Below are positions 1 to 5,840 of a stretch of DNA of 6,038 nt, piece after piece (positions within the stretch are counted from its first letter, which is position 1; each line of letters opens with the position of its first letter). This DNA is from a bacterium (GTDB lineage: Bacteria; Verrucomicrobiota; Verrucomicrobiae; JAJYAR01), in NCBI GenBank assembly GCA_021779435.1, contig JAJYAR010000187.1:1-6038 (forward strand), read 5' to 3'. Under the pieces are notes generated by a model. That model was not told where the DNA came from. It saw nothing but the letters and a program-made list of their open reading frames with translations, and did no database searches. The position numbers and the translations under genes are program-made.

Positions 1-408
1 TTTCAAGGACGCTGTTACGGTTTTCGTCCAGGGCCGCTCGCCGCGGTTTCGCTCGGAGTCGGGATGCTCTTCGGGGCTTACGGAGCCGGAGGGAACGCGA
101 TTCTGGCGCCTTGTCTTGTCTCGGTCCTCCGCCTTCCGCCATACACCGTTGCGGGCGCTACGCTGGCGGGCACTTTCGTTGCGTCGCTCGCGGGTGTGTG
201 CGCGTTCGAGGGAGCGGGTTATCTCACCAACCATGCCGCGGTTCACCCGGATTGGCTGCTTGGCGCGATGTTCGGATTCGGAGGGCTGCTGGGGGCCTAC
301 GCCGGAGCTTGGCTGCAGCGCTTTCTTGCGGAGGTCTGGATCAAGTTGTCTCTGGGTTTTATGGTTCTTGCCATCGCGGTCAGATACATTGCCGAATACT
401 ACTTATGA
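1..408 (+). CDS. TauE/SafE-family membrane permease, C-terminal part (cut by left window edge)
   Basis: The reading frame is open from base 1 with no stop and ends at TGA 406-408, giving 135 residues; the true start lies off the window, and the first internal ATG is at 64. This is an integral inner-membrane protein of the TauE/SafE (sulfite exporter/DUF81) family, whose members move sulfite, sulfoacetate or other small organic anions, usually outward. The visible part has about four hydrophobic segments. The first carries the glycine-rich signature GAYGAGGNAILAP followed by a second helix with GATLAGTFVASLAG, which matches the G-x-G-G-x-x-x-x-P pattern that opens the second half of the family's internal repeat. 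Another Gly-rich helix (FGFGGLLGAYAGAWL) and a final helix ending in AEYYL follow, as expected at the C-terminus. The family call is fairly secure; the substrate cannot be told. It may be co-transcribed with the next gene 74 bp downstream. Confidence 0.8.
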   Translation, partial: FQGRCYGFRPGPLAAVSLGVGMLFGAYGAGGNAILAPCLVSVLRLPPYTVAGATLAGTFVASLAGVCAFEGAGYLTNHAAVHPDWLLGAMFGFGGLLGAYAGAWLQRFLAEVWIKLSLGFMVLAIAVRYIAEYYL

Positions 409-472
409 TGGGGGAAAGAGGCGCGTTGACGATGGGTCGGGGCTGGAATCAAGCGAGTGATCCGGCGAAGGG

Positions 473-477
473 GGAGG
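473..477 (+). promoter_or_regulatory. Strong Shine-Dalgarno (GGAGG) fixing the start of the 173-residue unknown gene
   Basis: GGAGG inside a GGGGAGG run lies 5 bases before ATG 483. In-frame ATG codons also exist at 405, 408 and 432, but none has a comparable well-spaced site. This decides the start at 483. ATG 405 would overlap the TauE stop codon, which looks tempting but has no ribosome binding site. Confidence 0.75.
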
Positions 478-482
478 TTGCT

Positions 483-1004
483 ATGTTGACCCTCAAGGAC
501 TTGGCGGACAAAGATCTGCGCTGGGTGGAATCGCATGGCCCGGAGTGGAAGTATATTCTTCGGGCGGACGATATCGAAGCCGGATCACTGACGTTCGATC
601 CGGATTCGGAAAACCGGGCCGTGGGCGAGATCTCCGGCCAGCGGTGGACGTTCACGCGTCGCGAAGACTCGCTGCCGTGCTACATCCAGGTTCATGCCGC
701 AGGTCAGGACGAACCGATCGCGACACTGACGCCGCGGTGGGGCGGGAGCGGTTCGGTACACTTCCGGAGCGGCGCGCGATATTGCTGGAACACCGTCCAC
801 TTCTGGAGCGCACGATGGTGTTTCCGCCGCGAGGACGGCCACACGTCCGCCTGCGTTACCGGGGGCCCTCCGGCGCGCGAAGGGTCGGCGGTCACAATCT
901 GCGCCCATGCCGCCGGCCTGCCCGAGACTCCGGTGCTCGTCCTTTTAGGCTGGTTTGTGGAAGTGCTGGTGCACGAGCAGATCTCAAAGTGTCTCGTCTG
1001 CTGA
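483..1004 (+). CDS. Hypothetical protein of unknown function, 173 residues
   Basis: I do not recognise a named family. The start at ATG 483 is set by GGAGG five bases upstream; the stop is TGA 1002-1004. The protein appears soluble through most of its length, with alternating polar and aromatic residues suggesting beta strands: SGQRWTFTRR near 51-60, then repeated aromatic positions at Y100, W102, F107, W108, W112 and F114. A short hydrophobic stretch (VLVLLGWFVEVLV, about residues 151-163) lies near the C-terminus, preceded by the Leu-Pro-Glu of GLPETP. From memory, small acidobacterial and other bacterial proteins share this layout of a beta-rich body followed by a Leu-Leu-Gly-Trp hydrophobic tail, resembling LURP-one/scramblase-like barrels, but this is only an impression. 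There are six cysteines (66, 101, 113, 124, 140, 170) plus the terminal C173. The gene overlaps the oppositely transcribed propeller gene by 21 bp at its 3' end. That it is a real gene is supported by the ribosome binding site and plausible composition; its function is unknown. Confidence 0.7.
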   Translation: MLTLKDLADKDLRWVESHGPEWKYILRADDIEAGSLTFDPDSENRAVGEISGQRWTFTRREDSLPCYIQVHAAGQDEPIATLTPRWGGSGSVHFRSGARYCWNTVHFWSARWCFRREDGHTSACVTGGPPAREGSAVTICAHAAGLPETPVLVLLGWFVEVLVHEQISKCLVC

Positions 1005-2042
1005 GCGCGATGGCTTCCAGGGACGGGAGCGCGCCACAGAGATGCCGCGGACTTCTCGAGGCCAACGGCCGCTGACGGCGCAGTAGAAGTGGTAGAGACT
1101 GCCGTCGTGAAAGACGATGCCTGGCTTGTGGGCGTAGTCTTCATCCACGCTGCCGGGCGGGCCGGCATCGACCATGATTGCCGGGACCTTTTCGAAGTGC
1201 TCCGGGCTTTTGCCGAGCGCGAGCAGATCCCGGGCTCTGCCGCGCGCGTCGAGACCGTAGTAATACGCCGCCCACGTATCGCGGTAGAGAAGTACGCAAG
1301 GGTCGCTTGCGAAGCGTTCGTCCGGACTGCCGGGAGGGCCGTTGGCGATAACGGGGTTGCCCTCGTACCGTTTCCAGTGCTTCAGATCGGTTGAAGTTGC
1401 GAGGCCGGTCTGTTCACGCCAGTGCTTTTCGGCATTCTTGGCATTGTAGAAGAGATAGTAAGTGCCACGGTGACTTACAAGGCAGGGCTTATAGAGGCCT
1501 CCTCGTTCCCAGGCAGCGCCGTCTTCGGGCCGGAGGACGATATCCCCGATTTCCCAGCGGAGCAGGTCGTGGCTGGTGCAGAGTCCAATGACTGCCGGCC
1601 CCTGTTCATAGCCCGAGCCCGGATAGGCGTGAAAGACTCCCAGAAAGCGTCCGTTCACTTTCACGGCGCGGCCCGGCGAGTGGAGCGCGTTTTCGCGGAG
1701 GATCCAGTTCAGCGCGACGTTATAGCGAATGACGGGAGAAGAGGGATCGCGCCGCAAAATACAGCCCAGGCGGCGCCAGGTTAGCAGGTCTTCTGAGGCG
1801 GCGAGGCCGGTTTGATAGCCAACACCGTCGAAGCCGGCATACGTCATGTAGAAGCTATGCCCATGGTGAAAAACGAACGGGCAATCGACGCTGCGGCTGT
1901 CGAAAGAGGCGGGGTCAACGGACGCCTGTAGAATCAGTTTGCCGTACTTATAGGGTGTTTCGAAGACGTTTACGGATGCCGTCTCGGCGCGTAGGCCGGC
2001 GGCGGCCAGCAGAAGCGAGCGGCGCGTGACTGGTGTTTCCAT
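984..2042 (-). CDS. Exported five-bladed beta-propeller glycosidase-like protein (GH43/GH32/GH130 type)
   Basis: A 352-residue protein read from ATG 2040-2042 to TGA 984-986. An in-frame stop 27 bases upstream, with no other start codon between, fixes the start. The N-terminus has a twin-arginine motif (T6-R-R-S-L-L-L) and a short hydrophobic stretch, so Tat export is likely. The mature part holds five repeats of one strand pattern, each ending in aromatic strands: CPFVFHHGHSFYMTYAG (54-70), VKVNGRFLGVFHAY (127-140), KPCLVSHRGTYYLFYN (185-200), DPCVLLYRDTWAAYYYG (247-263) and KPGIVFHDGSLYHFYC (306-321). Between them come linkers with a T/S-x-D-L-x-x-W core (SEDLLTW, SHDLLRW, STDLKHW). This is the five-bladed propeller of retaining and inverting glycosidases and glycoside phosphorylases. 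Acidic residues at blade starts (D53, D247) are candidate active-site groups. A loop GPPGSxDE occurs twice (235-242 and 294-301). The exact GH family and substrate cannot be decided from the sequence; plant or microbial polysaccharide is likely. It is transcribed divergently from the MaoC gene. Confidence 0.8.
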   Translation of the reverse strand: METPVTRRSLLLAAAGLRAETASVNVFETPYKYGKLILQASVDPASFDSRSVDCPFVFHHGHSFYMTYAGFDGVGYQTGLAASEDLLTWRRLGCILRRDPSSPVIRYNVALNWILRENALHSPGRAVKVNGRFLGVFHAYPGSGYEQGPAVIGLCTSHDLLRWEIGDIVLRPEDGAAWERGGLYKPCLVSHRGTYYLFYNAKNAEKHWREQTGLATSTDLKHWKRYEGNPVIANGPPGSPDERFASDPCVLLYRDTWAAYYYGLDARGRARDLLALGKSPEHFEKVPAIMVDAGPPGSVDEDYAHKPGIVFHDGSLYHFYCAVSGRWPREVRGISVARSRPWKPSRSADETL

Positions 2043-2094
2043 CGGCGCGGGCGTGCATCTGCTATAGAATCATTTTGCGAGTAAGGAGTAAAGG
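2043..2094. promoter_or_regulatory. Divergent intergenic region, likely promoters for the propeller gene and the MaoC gene
   Basis: These 52 bases separate two divergent starts and must carry the upstream signals for both genes. A TATAGAAT stretch at 2063-2070 contains TAGAAT, a five-of-six match to a -10 element reading toward the MaoC gene, and the symmetric CTATAG at 2062-2067 could serve either direction. I see no convincing -35 element at the right distance on either strand. The promoter assignment is therefore tentative; the region's role follows mainly from the divergent layout. Confidence 0.4.
2083..2088 (+). promoter_or_regulatory. Shine-Dalgarno (AAGGAG) supporting a TTG start for the MaoC gene
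   Basis: AAGGAG ends six bases before TTG 2095-2097. The next residues (I-E-P-R-F-F-E-D-Y) match the usual N-terminus of MaoC-type hydratases, so the unusual TTG initiation codon is well supported. Confidence 0.8.
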
Positions 2095-2541
2095 TTGATC
2101 GAACCGCGATTTTTTGAGGATTACGCCGTAGGGGAAACACGGAAGACGCTGGGCCGGACGATATCGGAAGCCGATATTGTCATCCACGCCGGGCAGACTG
2201 GCGATTTTTATCCGCACCACATGGACGCCGAGTGGTGCAAAACGCAGCCGTTCGGCCAGCGCATCGCTCACGGGACGCTGATCTTCAGCGTGGCGGTCGG
2301 CCTCACGGCCGGGGCGGTGAATCCGGAGGCGTTTTCGTATGGGTACGACCGCCTGCGCTTTCTCCAGCCCGTCTTTATTGGGGACACGATTACGGTAACG
2401 GTGACGATCAAAGGGAAGCGAGACAGCCCGAAGTCTCCGGCGCACGGCATTGTGGTGGAGTCGTGCGAGGCGAAGAACCAGCGCGGGGAACTGGTTTTGG
2501 TCTGCGAGCATCTGCTGATGGCGAAGCGCCGGCAGGCGTAG
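2095..2541 (+). CDS. MaoC-family hotdog-fold dehydratase/hydratase
   Basis: A 148-residue stand-alone protein starting at TTG 2095 behind AAGGAG and ending at TAG 2539-2541. It has the (R)-specific enoyl-CoA hydratase motif: G36-D37-F38-Y39-P40-H41-H42-x-D44, with D37 and H42 as the expected catalytic Asp/His pair, then the downstream FGQRIAHG element (53-60). Length is typical for a single hotdog domain, which works as a dimer in the cytoplasm. Known members hydrate trans-2-enoyl-CoA or dehydrate (R)-3-hydroxyacyl-CoA, or act on mesaconyl-type and other short acyl-CoAs. Nothing in the sequence picks the substrate. It stands alone on its strand, divergent from the propeller gene and converging on the MFS gene 15 bp away, so it has no operon partner here. 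The family call is secure; the biological role is open. It could be a housekeeping acyl-CoA enzyme unrelated to the sugar-acid operon. Confidence 0.9.
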   Translation: MIEPRFFEDYAVGETRKTLGRTISEADIVIHAGQTGDFYPHHMDAEWCKTQPFGQRIAHGTLIFSVAVGLTAGAVNPEAFSYGYDRLRFLQPVFIGDTITVTVTIKGKRDSPKSPAHGIVVESCEAKNQRGELVLVCEHLLMAKRRQA

Positions 2542-2556
2542 CTTGCATAACGAGCC

Positions 2557-3828
2557 TCAGGCCGCGGCCACGCGCGAGCTTCCCTCCGGTTCCGTTTCGA
2601 GCAAGGGCTCGCCCGGGTTGACGAAGAAAAACAGGATGGCGGCGGCGAGCACCATGACGGCGATGAGAGCGATGGGCGCGCGGTAGGAACCGGTTCGGCG
2701 GACCAGATATCCGAACAGAACGGTGCAGACGAAACCGCCGAAAAGACCGGCTGAATTCATGACGGCGGATACAACACCGGCGTAAGAGCGGCCGATGTCG
2801 ACGCAGGCGCTCCAGGCCGCGGGGAGCATGAGGTCAAGCACACCGAATCCCGCGGCCGACAGCAGGATGACCCCGCGCTTGTGACTGCTGAAGGCCAGGG
2901 CGAGGATGAGGGCGCTCGATGCGGCAAGACTCGCGGAGCCGAGTGCGCTGCGGCCGATTTTCGCACCGAAGCGCGCGGTGAGACGATCACTGAGTGCGCC
3001 GCCGGCAAGGTTTCCGCAGCAGCCGAGCACGAAGGGGAGCGCGGAAACTAGGGCCATTTCGCGCTCGGTGAAGCCGGCGCCGCGGACGAGGTAAGTCGGG
3101 AACCAGGTGAAGTAGAACCACGACGCCCAGACATAGCACCAGTACATGGCGGCCAGCAGCCAGACCTGACGGTGCGCAAGTAGCGCGCGCCAGGGAGCGT
3201 TGTGGCGGCTCGCGCGGGAGTGCGGCGGGCCGATTTCGGCGAGTTCGGCGGCGGTCATGCCGGGTTGTTCGTAAGGATGATCGTGAAACCAGGCGCGCCA
3301 GGACAGCCCCCACACGACGCCCACAGCGCCGAGAAGCACGAAGGTGGCGCGCCAGCCCGCGGTGCCGAGCAAGGGAACGATGAGGAGAGGGGCGAGGGCA
3401 CCTCCGAGGCGGCTCGACGCCCAAATGGCGCCCTGCGCGCGCGCCCGTTCGCGGGGCGGAAACCAGCGCGCGATAACCCCGGCGGCATTGGGGTATGCGC
3501 CCGCCTCACCGGCTCCAAACAGGAACTGGGTTGCCACAAGGGACCGGAATCCCGCTGCCGCGCCGGTGAGAGCGGTGAAACAACTCCACCAGAGGACGAT
3601 GCGCGAGAGTGCGCGGCGGGGCCCGGTGCGGTCCCCGGAGGCGCCGGAGGGGATTTCGAAGAGGCCGTAGGCGAGCGCGAAGGCGCCCAGCACCCAGCCC
3701 CAGAGTTCCGGCGTCAAGGCGAGATCCCGCTGGATCCTCGGACCGGCCACGGCGATGCAGAGACGGTCCAGAAACGTCAGGACCGACAGGGACGAAAGAA
3801 AGACGAGGACGATGCCGCGCCGCCTCAC
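2557..3828 (-). CDS. MFS transporter, anion:cation symporter (sugar-acid uptake) type
   Basis: A 423-residue inner-membrane permease read from GTG 3826-3828 to TGA 2557-2559, the last gene of the four-gene operon. It starts 7 bp after the racemase-family stop codon with only a weak ribosome binding site, so translation probably depends on the gene upstream. About twelve hydrophobic segments are visible. Diagnostic features are D21-R22 after helix 1, loop motif GDRTGPRR (65-72), GAGEAGAYP (105-113) followed by RWFPPRERARAQG (121-133), a long central loop (about 181-217) including HDHPYEQPGM, and the second-half copy of motif A, GGALSDRLTARFG (276-288). The stretch DIGRSYAGVVSAVMNSAGL (344-362) is also typical. 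This pattern is that of the anion:cation symporter family, which takes up hexuronates, glucarate, tartrate, phthalate and similar organic anions with protons. The operon points to a short or branched sugar acid as cargo; that part is inference. Confidence 0.88.
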   Translation of the reverse strand: MRRRGIVLVFLSSLSVLTFLDRLCIAVAGPRIQRDLALTPELWGWVLGAFALAYGLFEIPSGASGDRTGPRRALSRIVLWWSCFTALTGAAAGFRSLVATQFLFGAGEAGAYPNAAGVIARWFPPRERARAQGAIWASSRLGGALAPLLIVPLLGTAGWRATFVLLGAVGVVWGLSWRAWFHDHPYEQPGMTAAELAEIGPPHSRASRHNAPWRALLAHRQVWLLAAMYWCYVWASWFYFTWFPTYLVRGAGFTEREMALVSALPFVLGCCGNLAGGALSDRLTARFGAKIGRSALGSASLAASSALILALAFSSHKRGVILLSAAGFGVLDLMLPAAWSACVDIGRSYAGVVSAVMNSAGLFGGFVCTVLFGYLVRRTGSYRAPIALIAVMVLAAAILFFFVNPGEPLLETEPEGSSRVAAA

Positions 3829-3835
3829 GGTGGTT

Positions 3836-4516
3836 CTACTCTACGTCCGCCGAAGTGGGGAACAGCAGTTGGCGGGCGCGGCGCACGGCGCGTTCCGGGC
3901 TGGTCAGAATCGGCGGCGCCGGCGGCTTATCGGGCATGGCGTCGACCACGCCGGCCATCGAAGCCTGGGCGAGGACCACGACGTCGACTTCCGCCATCAG
4001 TTTGCGGAGCGACTCGCACAGCATGAGGTCGTGCCGGACGCGGTCCCCGGCGACGACGGCCTCGAAGGCGCCCTCGCAGAGCGATTCGACCAACTCGACG
4101 TCGCGATGTGTGGCCTCGGCCTTCTCTTTGAGCAGGGCAAGGGTCGGCTCAAGCGTGGTGCGCAGCGTGGCGGCGACTCCGATTCTGCGCCCGGCGCGCA
4201 CCGCCTCTTCGGCCATTGCGTCATCGACGCGCACGACGGGAAATTCGAACAACCGGCTCGCCATCGCGGCCGCCGGACCGATGGACGAACACGTGACGAC
4301 GACAGCATCCGCGCCGCCTTCGCGAGCCAACTGCACCATCCCGATGACGCGGCGCGTTGTGGTTGGGGTCAGGCGCCGGTCGCGAATCGTGTTCTTGATC
4401 AGGCTTTCGTCCACCATGTGAAACTGTTCGGCACTGGGCATTTCGCGCCGGGAGATCTCGTTGAATATCGGAATCAGGACATGACTTGTATGAATGTAGG
4501 CGACTGTGACGGCCAT
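3836..4516 (-). CDS. Asp/Glu/hydantoin racemase-superfamily protein with a single catalytic cysteine
   Basis: A 226-residue cytoplasmic protein from ATG 4514-4516 to TAG 3836-3838, placed 4 bp after the kinase stop codon. A GGAG at 4530-4527 (minus strand), about 10 bases upstream, can serve as ribosome binding site. The fold is the two-domain Asp/Glu racemase type: an N-terminal strand with YIHTSHVLIPIFNEI (7-21), the first catalytic-cysteine motif VVVTCSSIGP (72-81, C76), the linker RIGVAATLRTTLEPTL (111-126), and the second active-site segment VVVLAQASMAGVVDAM (179-194). Racemases and maleate isomerases of this superfamily usually carry a second Cys in a (G/A)-C-T element here; this protein has A183-Q184-A185-S186 instead. 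The loss of that Cys argues against classical two-base racemization. One-cysteine relatives, such as arylmalonate decarboxylase, do decarboxylation chemistry, though that enzyme keeps the other Cys. The operon suggests an isomerase, epimerase or decarboxylase acting on the pathway's oxo sugar acid. The superfamily is sure, the reaction unknown. Confidence 0.85.
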   Translation of the reverse strand: MAVTVAYIHTSHVLIPIFNEISRREMPSAEQFHMVDESLIKNTIRDRRLTPTTTRRVIGMVQLAREGGADAVVVTCSSIGPAAAMASRLFEFPVVRVDDAMAEEAVRAGRRIGVAATLRTTLEPTLALLKEKAEATHRDVELVESLCEGAFEAVVAGDRVRHDLMLCESLRKLMAEVDVVVLAQASMAGVVDAMPDKPPAPPILTSPERAVRRARQLLFPTSADVE

Positions 4517-4520
4517 GAAT

Positions 4521-5840
4521 TTAGCTCTCCGTACCTTGCAACATATCTAAGAAAAATGTTTCTGCTCCGACCTGCCCGCCTTTGAGCACGAGTTCCAGGC
4601 CATTGAAGGCGGCATCATCGCTGTGCGCCCGGCACAGCGGCGCGCCGGTGGCGGCGCGGGCCGCGAAACTGAGCGCGGAGAGATCGAGTTCGCGCACGGC
4701 GTGGCTTGCCGTGTCGCCTCCGGCCACGACAAGACGGCGCACGCCGGTGCGGGCGATCAATTCCTTCGTGAGGCGCCCGCAGCCACGCGCCAATGCGGCG
4801 CGGTCCACATTGGGGCCGCAATCTCCTGGGCCCAGCGCGGAATAAAGCGCGGCACTGCGGCCGGCGTTCAGATGGCCAGCGGCTTCCGCGATGAGTGCGG
4901 CGGCATAGGTTTCGGTTTCACCGCCATCGAGGAGGCGCGCGGTGTCCACGCGCACGCCGGCGAAACCGTTGGCGAGGGCGTGTCGAAGCTGGCGTTCGGT
5001 GGCCGGCGAGCAGCTTCCGGACAGCACGAGGATCCTGTCGGCAGCGGGCGTTTGGGGCGGCGGCGCGGCGCCGGAGATCAGGCCGCTGCGCCGCCAGTGC
5101 TCGATCAGGCCGTAGGTGAAGCCGGAAGCGGCGACGACGAAAGGCTGGGCCGTCCGGTTCTCCCACACACGGTGGGCCGAAGCGACGAGCGTTTCTTCCT
5201 CGACGCCATCGAAGAGCACGATGTCCGGCCGCGCGGCGAGCACGCGCTCCCATGCCGCGTCGCCGGCGCAGAGTCCCGGCAGCTCAAACGCGGCGATTCG
5301 AAGCGCCGTCTGTTGCGCCAGATGCAGTCGGAGGTCGCTCTCGGTCATGGGTGTCACAGGATGATGGCGCATTGTGGGATGACGGTCGATCCGGTAAGTC
5401 TTGCCGTCCTGATTGGCGAACAAGTTGGAGAACGCCACGAACCGACCGAGGCGAGGCGCCGCCGGAATCACCGGCACGATGCTCGAGCCGAAGACCTGAC
5501 GCCCGATCTCGATGGCGCAGCCGATGCTGCCGGTTTCAGGAGCGCTGTCAAAGGTGGAGCAAACTTTGTACTGGAAGATGGGCGCGCCGAAGCTTGCCAT
5601 TCGCTCGAACAGCGCGGGCAACTCGCGCCGCATCCATTCGGGCGAGCGGCTTCGGCTCTCTCCGGCCAGGCCCACGGCGAGGCAGCCTTCGGACCGCCGC
5701 CAAAGGCCGGCATCCGGAGGCTTCAGGAACAGCACCGCGGGAATGCCCGCGGTTCCGAAAGCTTCGAGTACGTCAGTGGAGCCGGTGAAGTCGTCTCCGT
5801 AGAAACTGAACAGCGGCCACCTTTCTTGCGCGTGGCTCAT
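4521..5840 (-). CDS. Four-carbon acid sugar kinase family (DUF1537), probable 3-oxo-isoapionate kinase-like (OiaK)
   Basis: A 439-residue cytoplasmic kinase from ATG 5838-5840 to TAA 4521-4523. Its ATG overlaps the stop of the RuBisCO-like gene (ATGA, 4 bp), a sign of translational coupling. The N-terminal substrate domain has the signature YGDDFTGSTD (14-23) and YKVCSTFDSAPETGSIG (91-107), then IDRHPTMRHHPVTPM (151-165). The C-terminal nucleotide-binding domain has LSGSCSPAT (273-281), the glycine-rich VVAGGDTASHAV (371-382) and LKGGQVG (419-425) near the end. Length is normal for the family. Known DUF1537 kinases phosphorylate D-threonate, D-erythronate, L-threonate, 2-oxo-tetronates or 3-oxo-isoapionate at the 4-position. 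The first groups usually sit beside a PdxA2 or an OtnI/OtnC-type partner. A RuBisCO-like partner, as here, and the CSTFDSAP-GSIG block match my memory of the 3-oxo-isoapionate kinases of D-apionate catabolism. The family is certain; the specific substrate is inferred from context, so no symbol is assigned. Confidence 0.88.
   Translation of the reverse strand: MSHAQERWPLFSFYGDDFTGSTDVLEAFGTAGIPAVLFLKPPDAGLWRRSEGCLAVGLAGESRSRSPEWMRRELPALFERMASFGAPIFQYKVCSTFDSAPETGSIGCAIEIGRQVFGSSIVPVIPAAPRLGRFVAFSNLFANQDGKTYRIDRHPTMRHHPVTPMTESDLRLHLAQQTALRIAAFELPGLCAGDAAWERVLAARPDIVLFDGVEEETLVASAHRVWENRTAQPFVVAASGFTYGLIEHWRRSGLISGAAPPPQTPAADRILVLSGSCSPATERQLRHALANGFAGVRVDTARLLDGGETETYAAALIAEAAGHLNAGRSAALYSALGPGDCGPNVDRAALARGCGRLTKELIARTGVRRLVVAGGDTASHAVRELDLSALSFAARAATGAPLCRAHSDDAAFNGLELVLKGGQVGAETFFLDMLQGTES

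Noticed and set aside
405..410. ATG 405 overlapping the TauE stop as the start of the downstream gene
   Set aside because: There is no ribosome binding site before it, while GGAGG stands five bases before ATG 483 in the same frame.
545..1075. A 176-codon plus-strand frame overlapping the unknown 173-residue gene
   Set aside because: It has no ribosome binding site and is Arg-rich. The frame from 483 has a strong site and a more natural composition with a coherent hydrophobic tail, so I also dropped the idea of a frameshift between the two frames.
2062..2511. A minus-strand 149-codon frame across the MaoC gene
   Set aside because: The plus strand carries the MaoC catalytic motif and a good ribosome binding site; the antisense product shows no recognisable pattern.
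2560..2569. Perfect palindrome GGCCGCGGCC near the end of the MFS gene as a possible terminator
   Set aside because: It lies inside the coding sequence, has no loop and no T-run on either strand, and short GC palindromes are common in DNA of this composition.
3202..4421. Plus-strand open frames opposite the MFS and racemase-family genes
   Set aside because: They are shadows: Arg/Ala/Pro-rich translations with no domain pattern, while the minus strand encodes clear MFS and racemase motifs.
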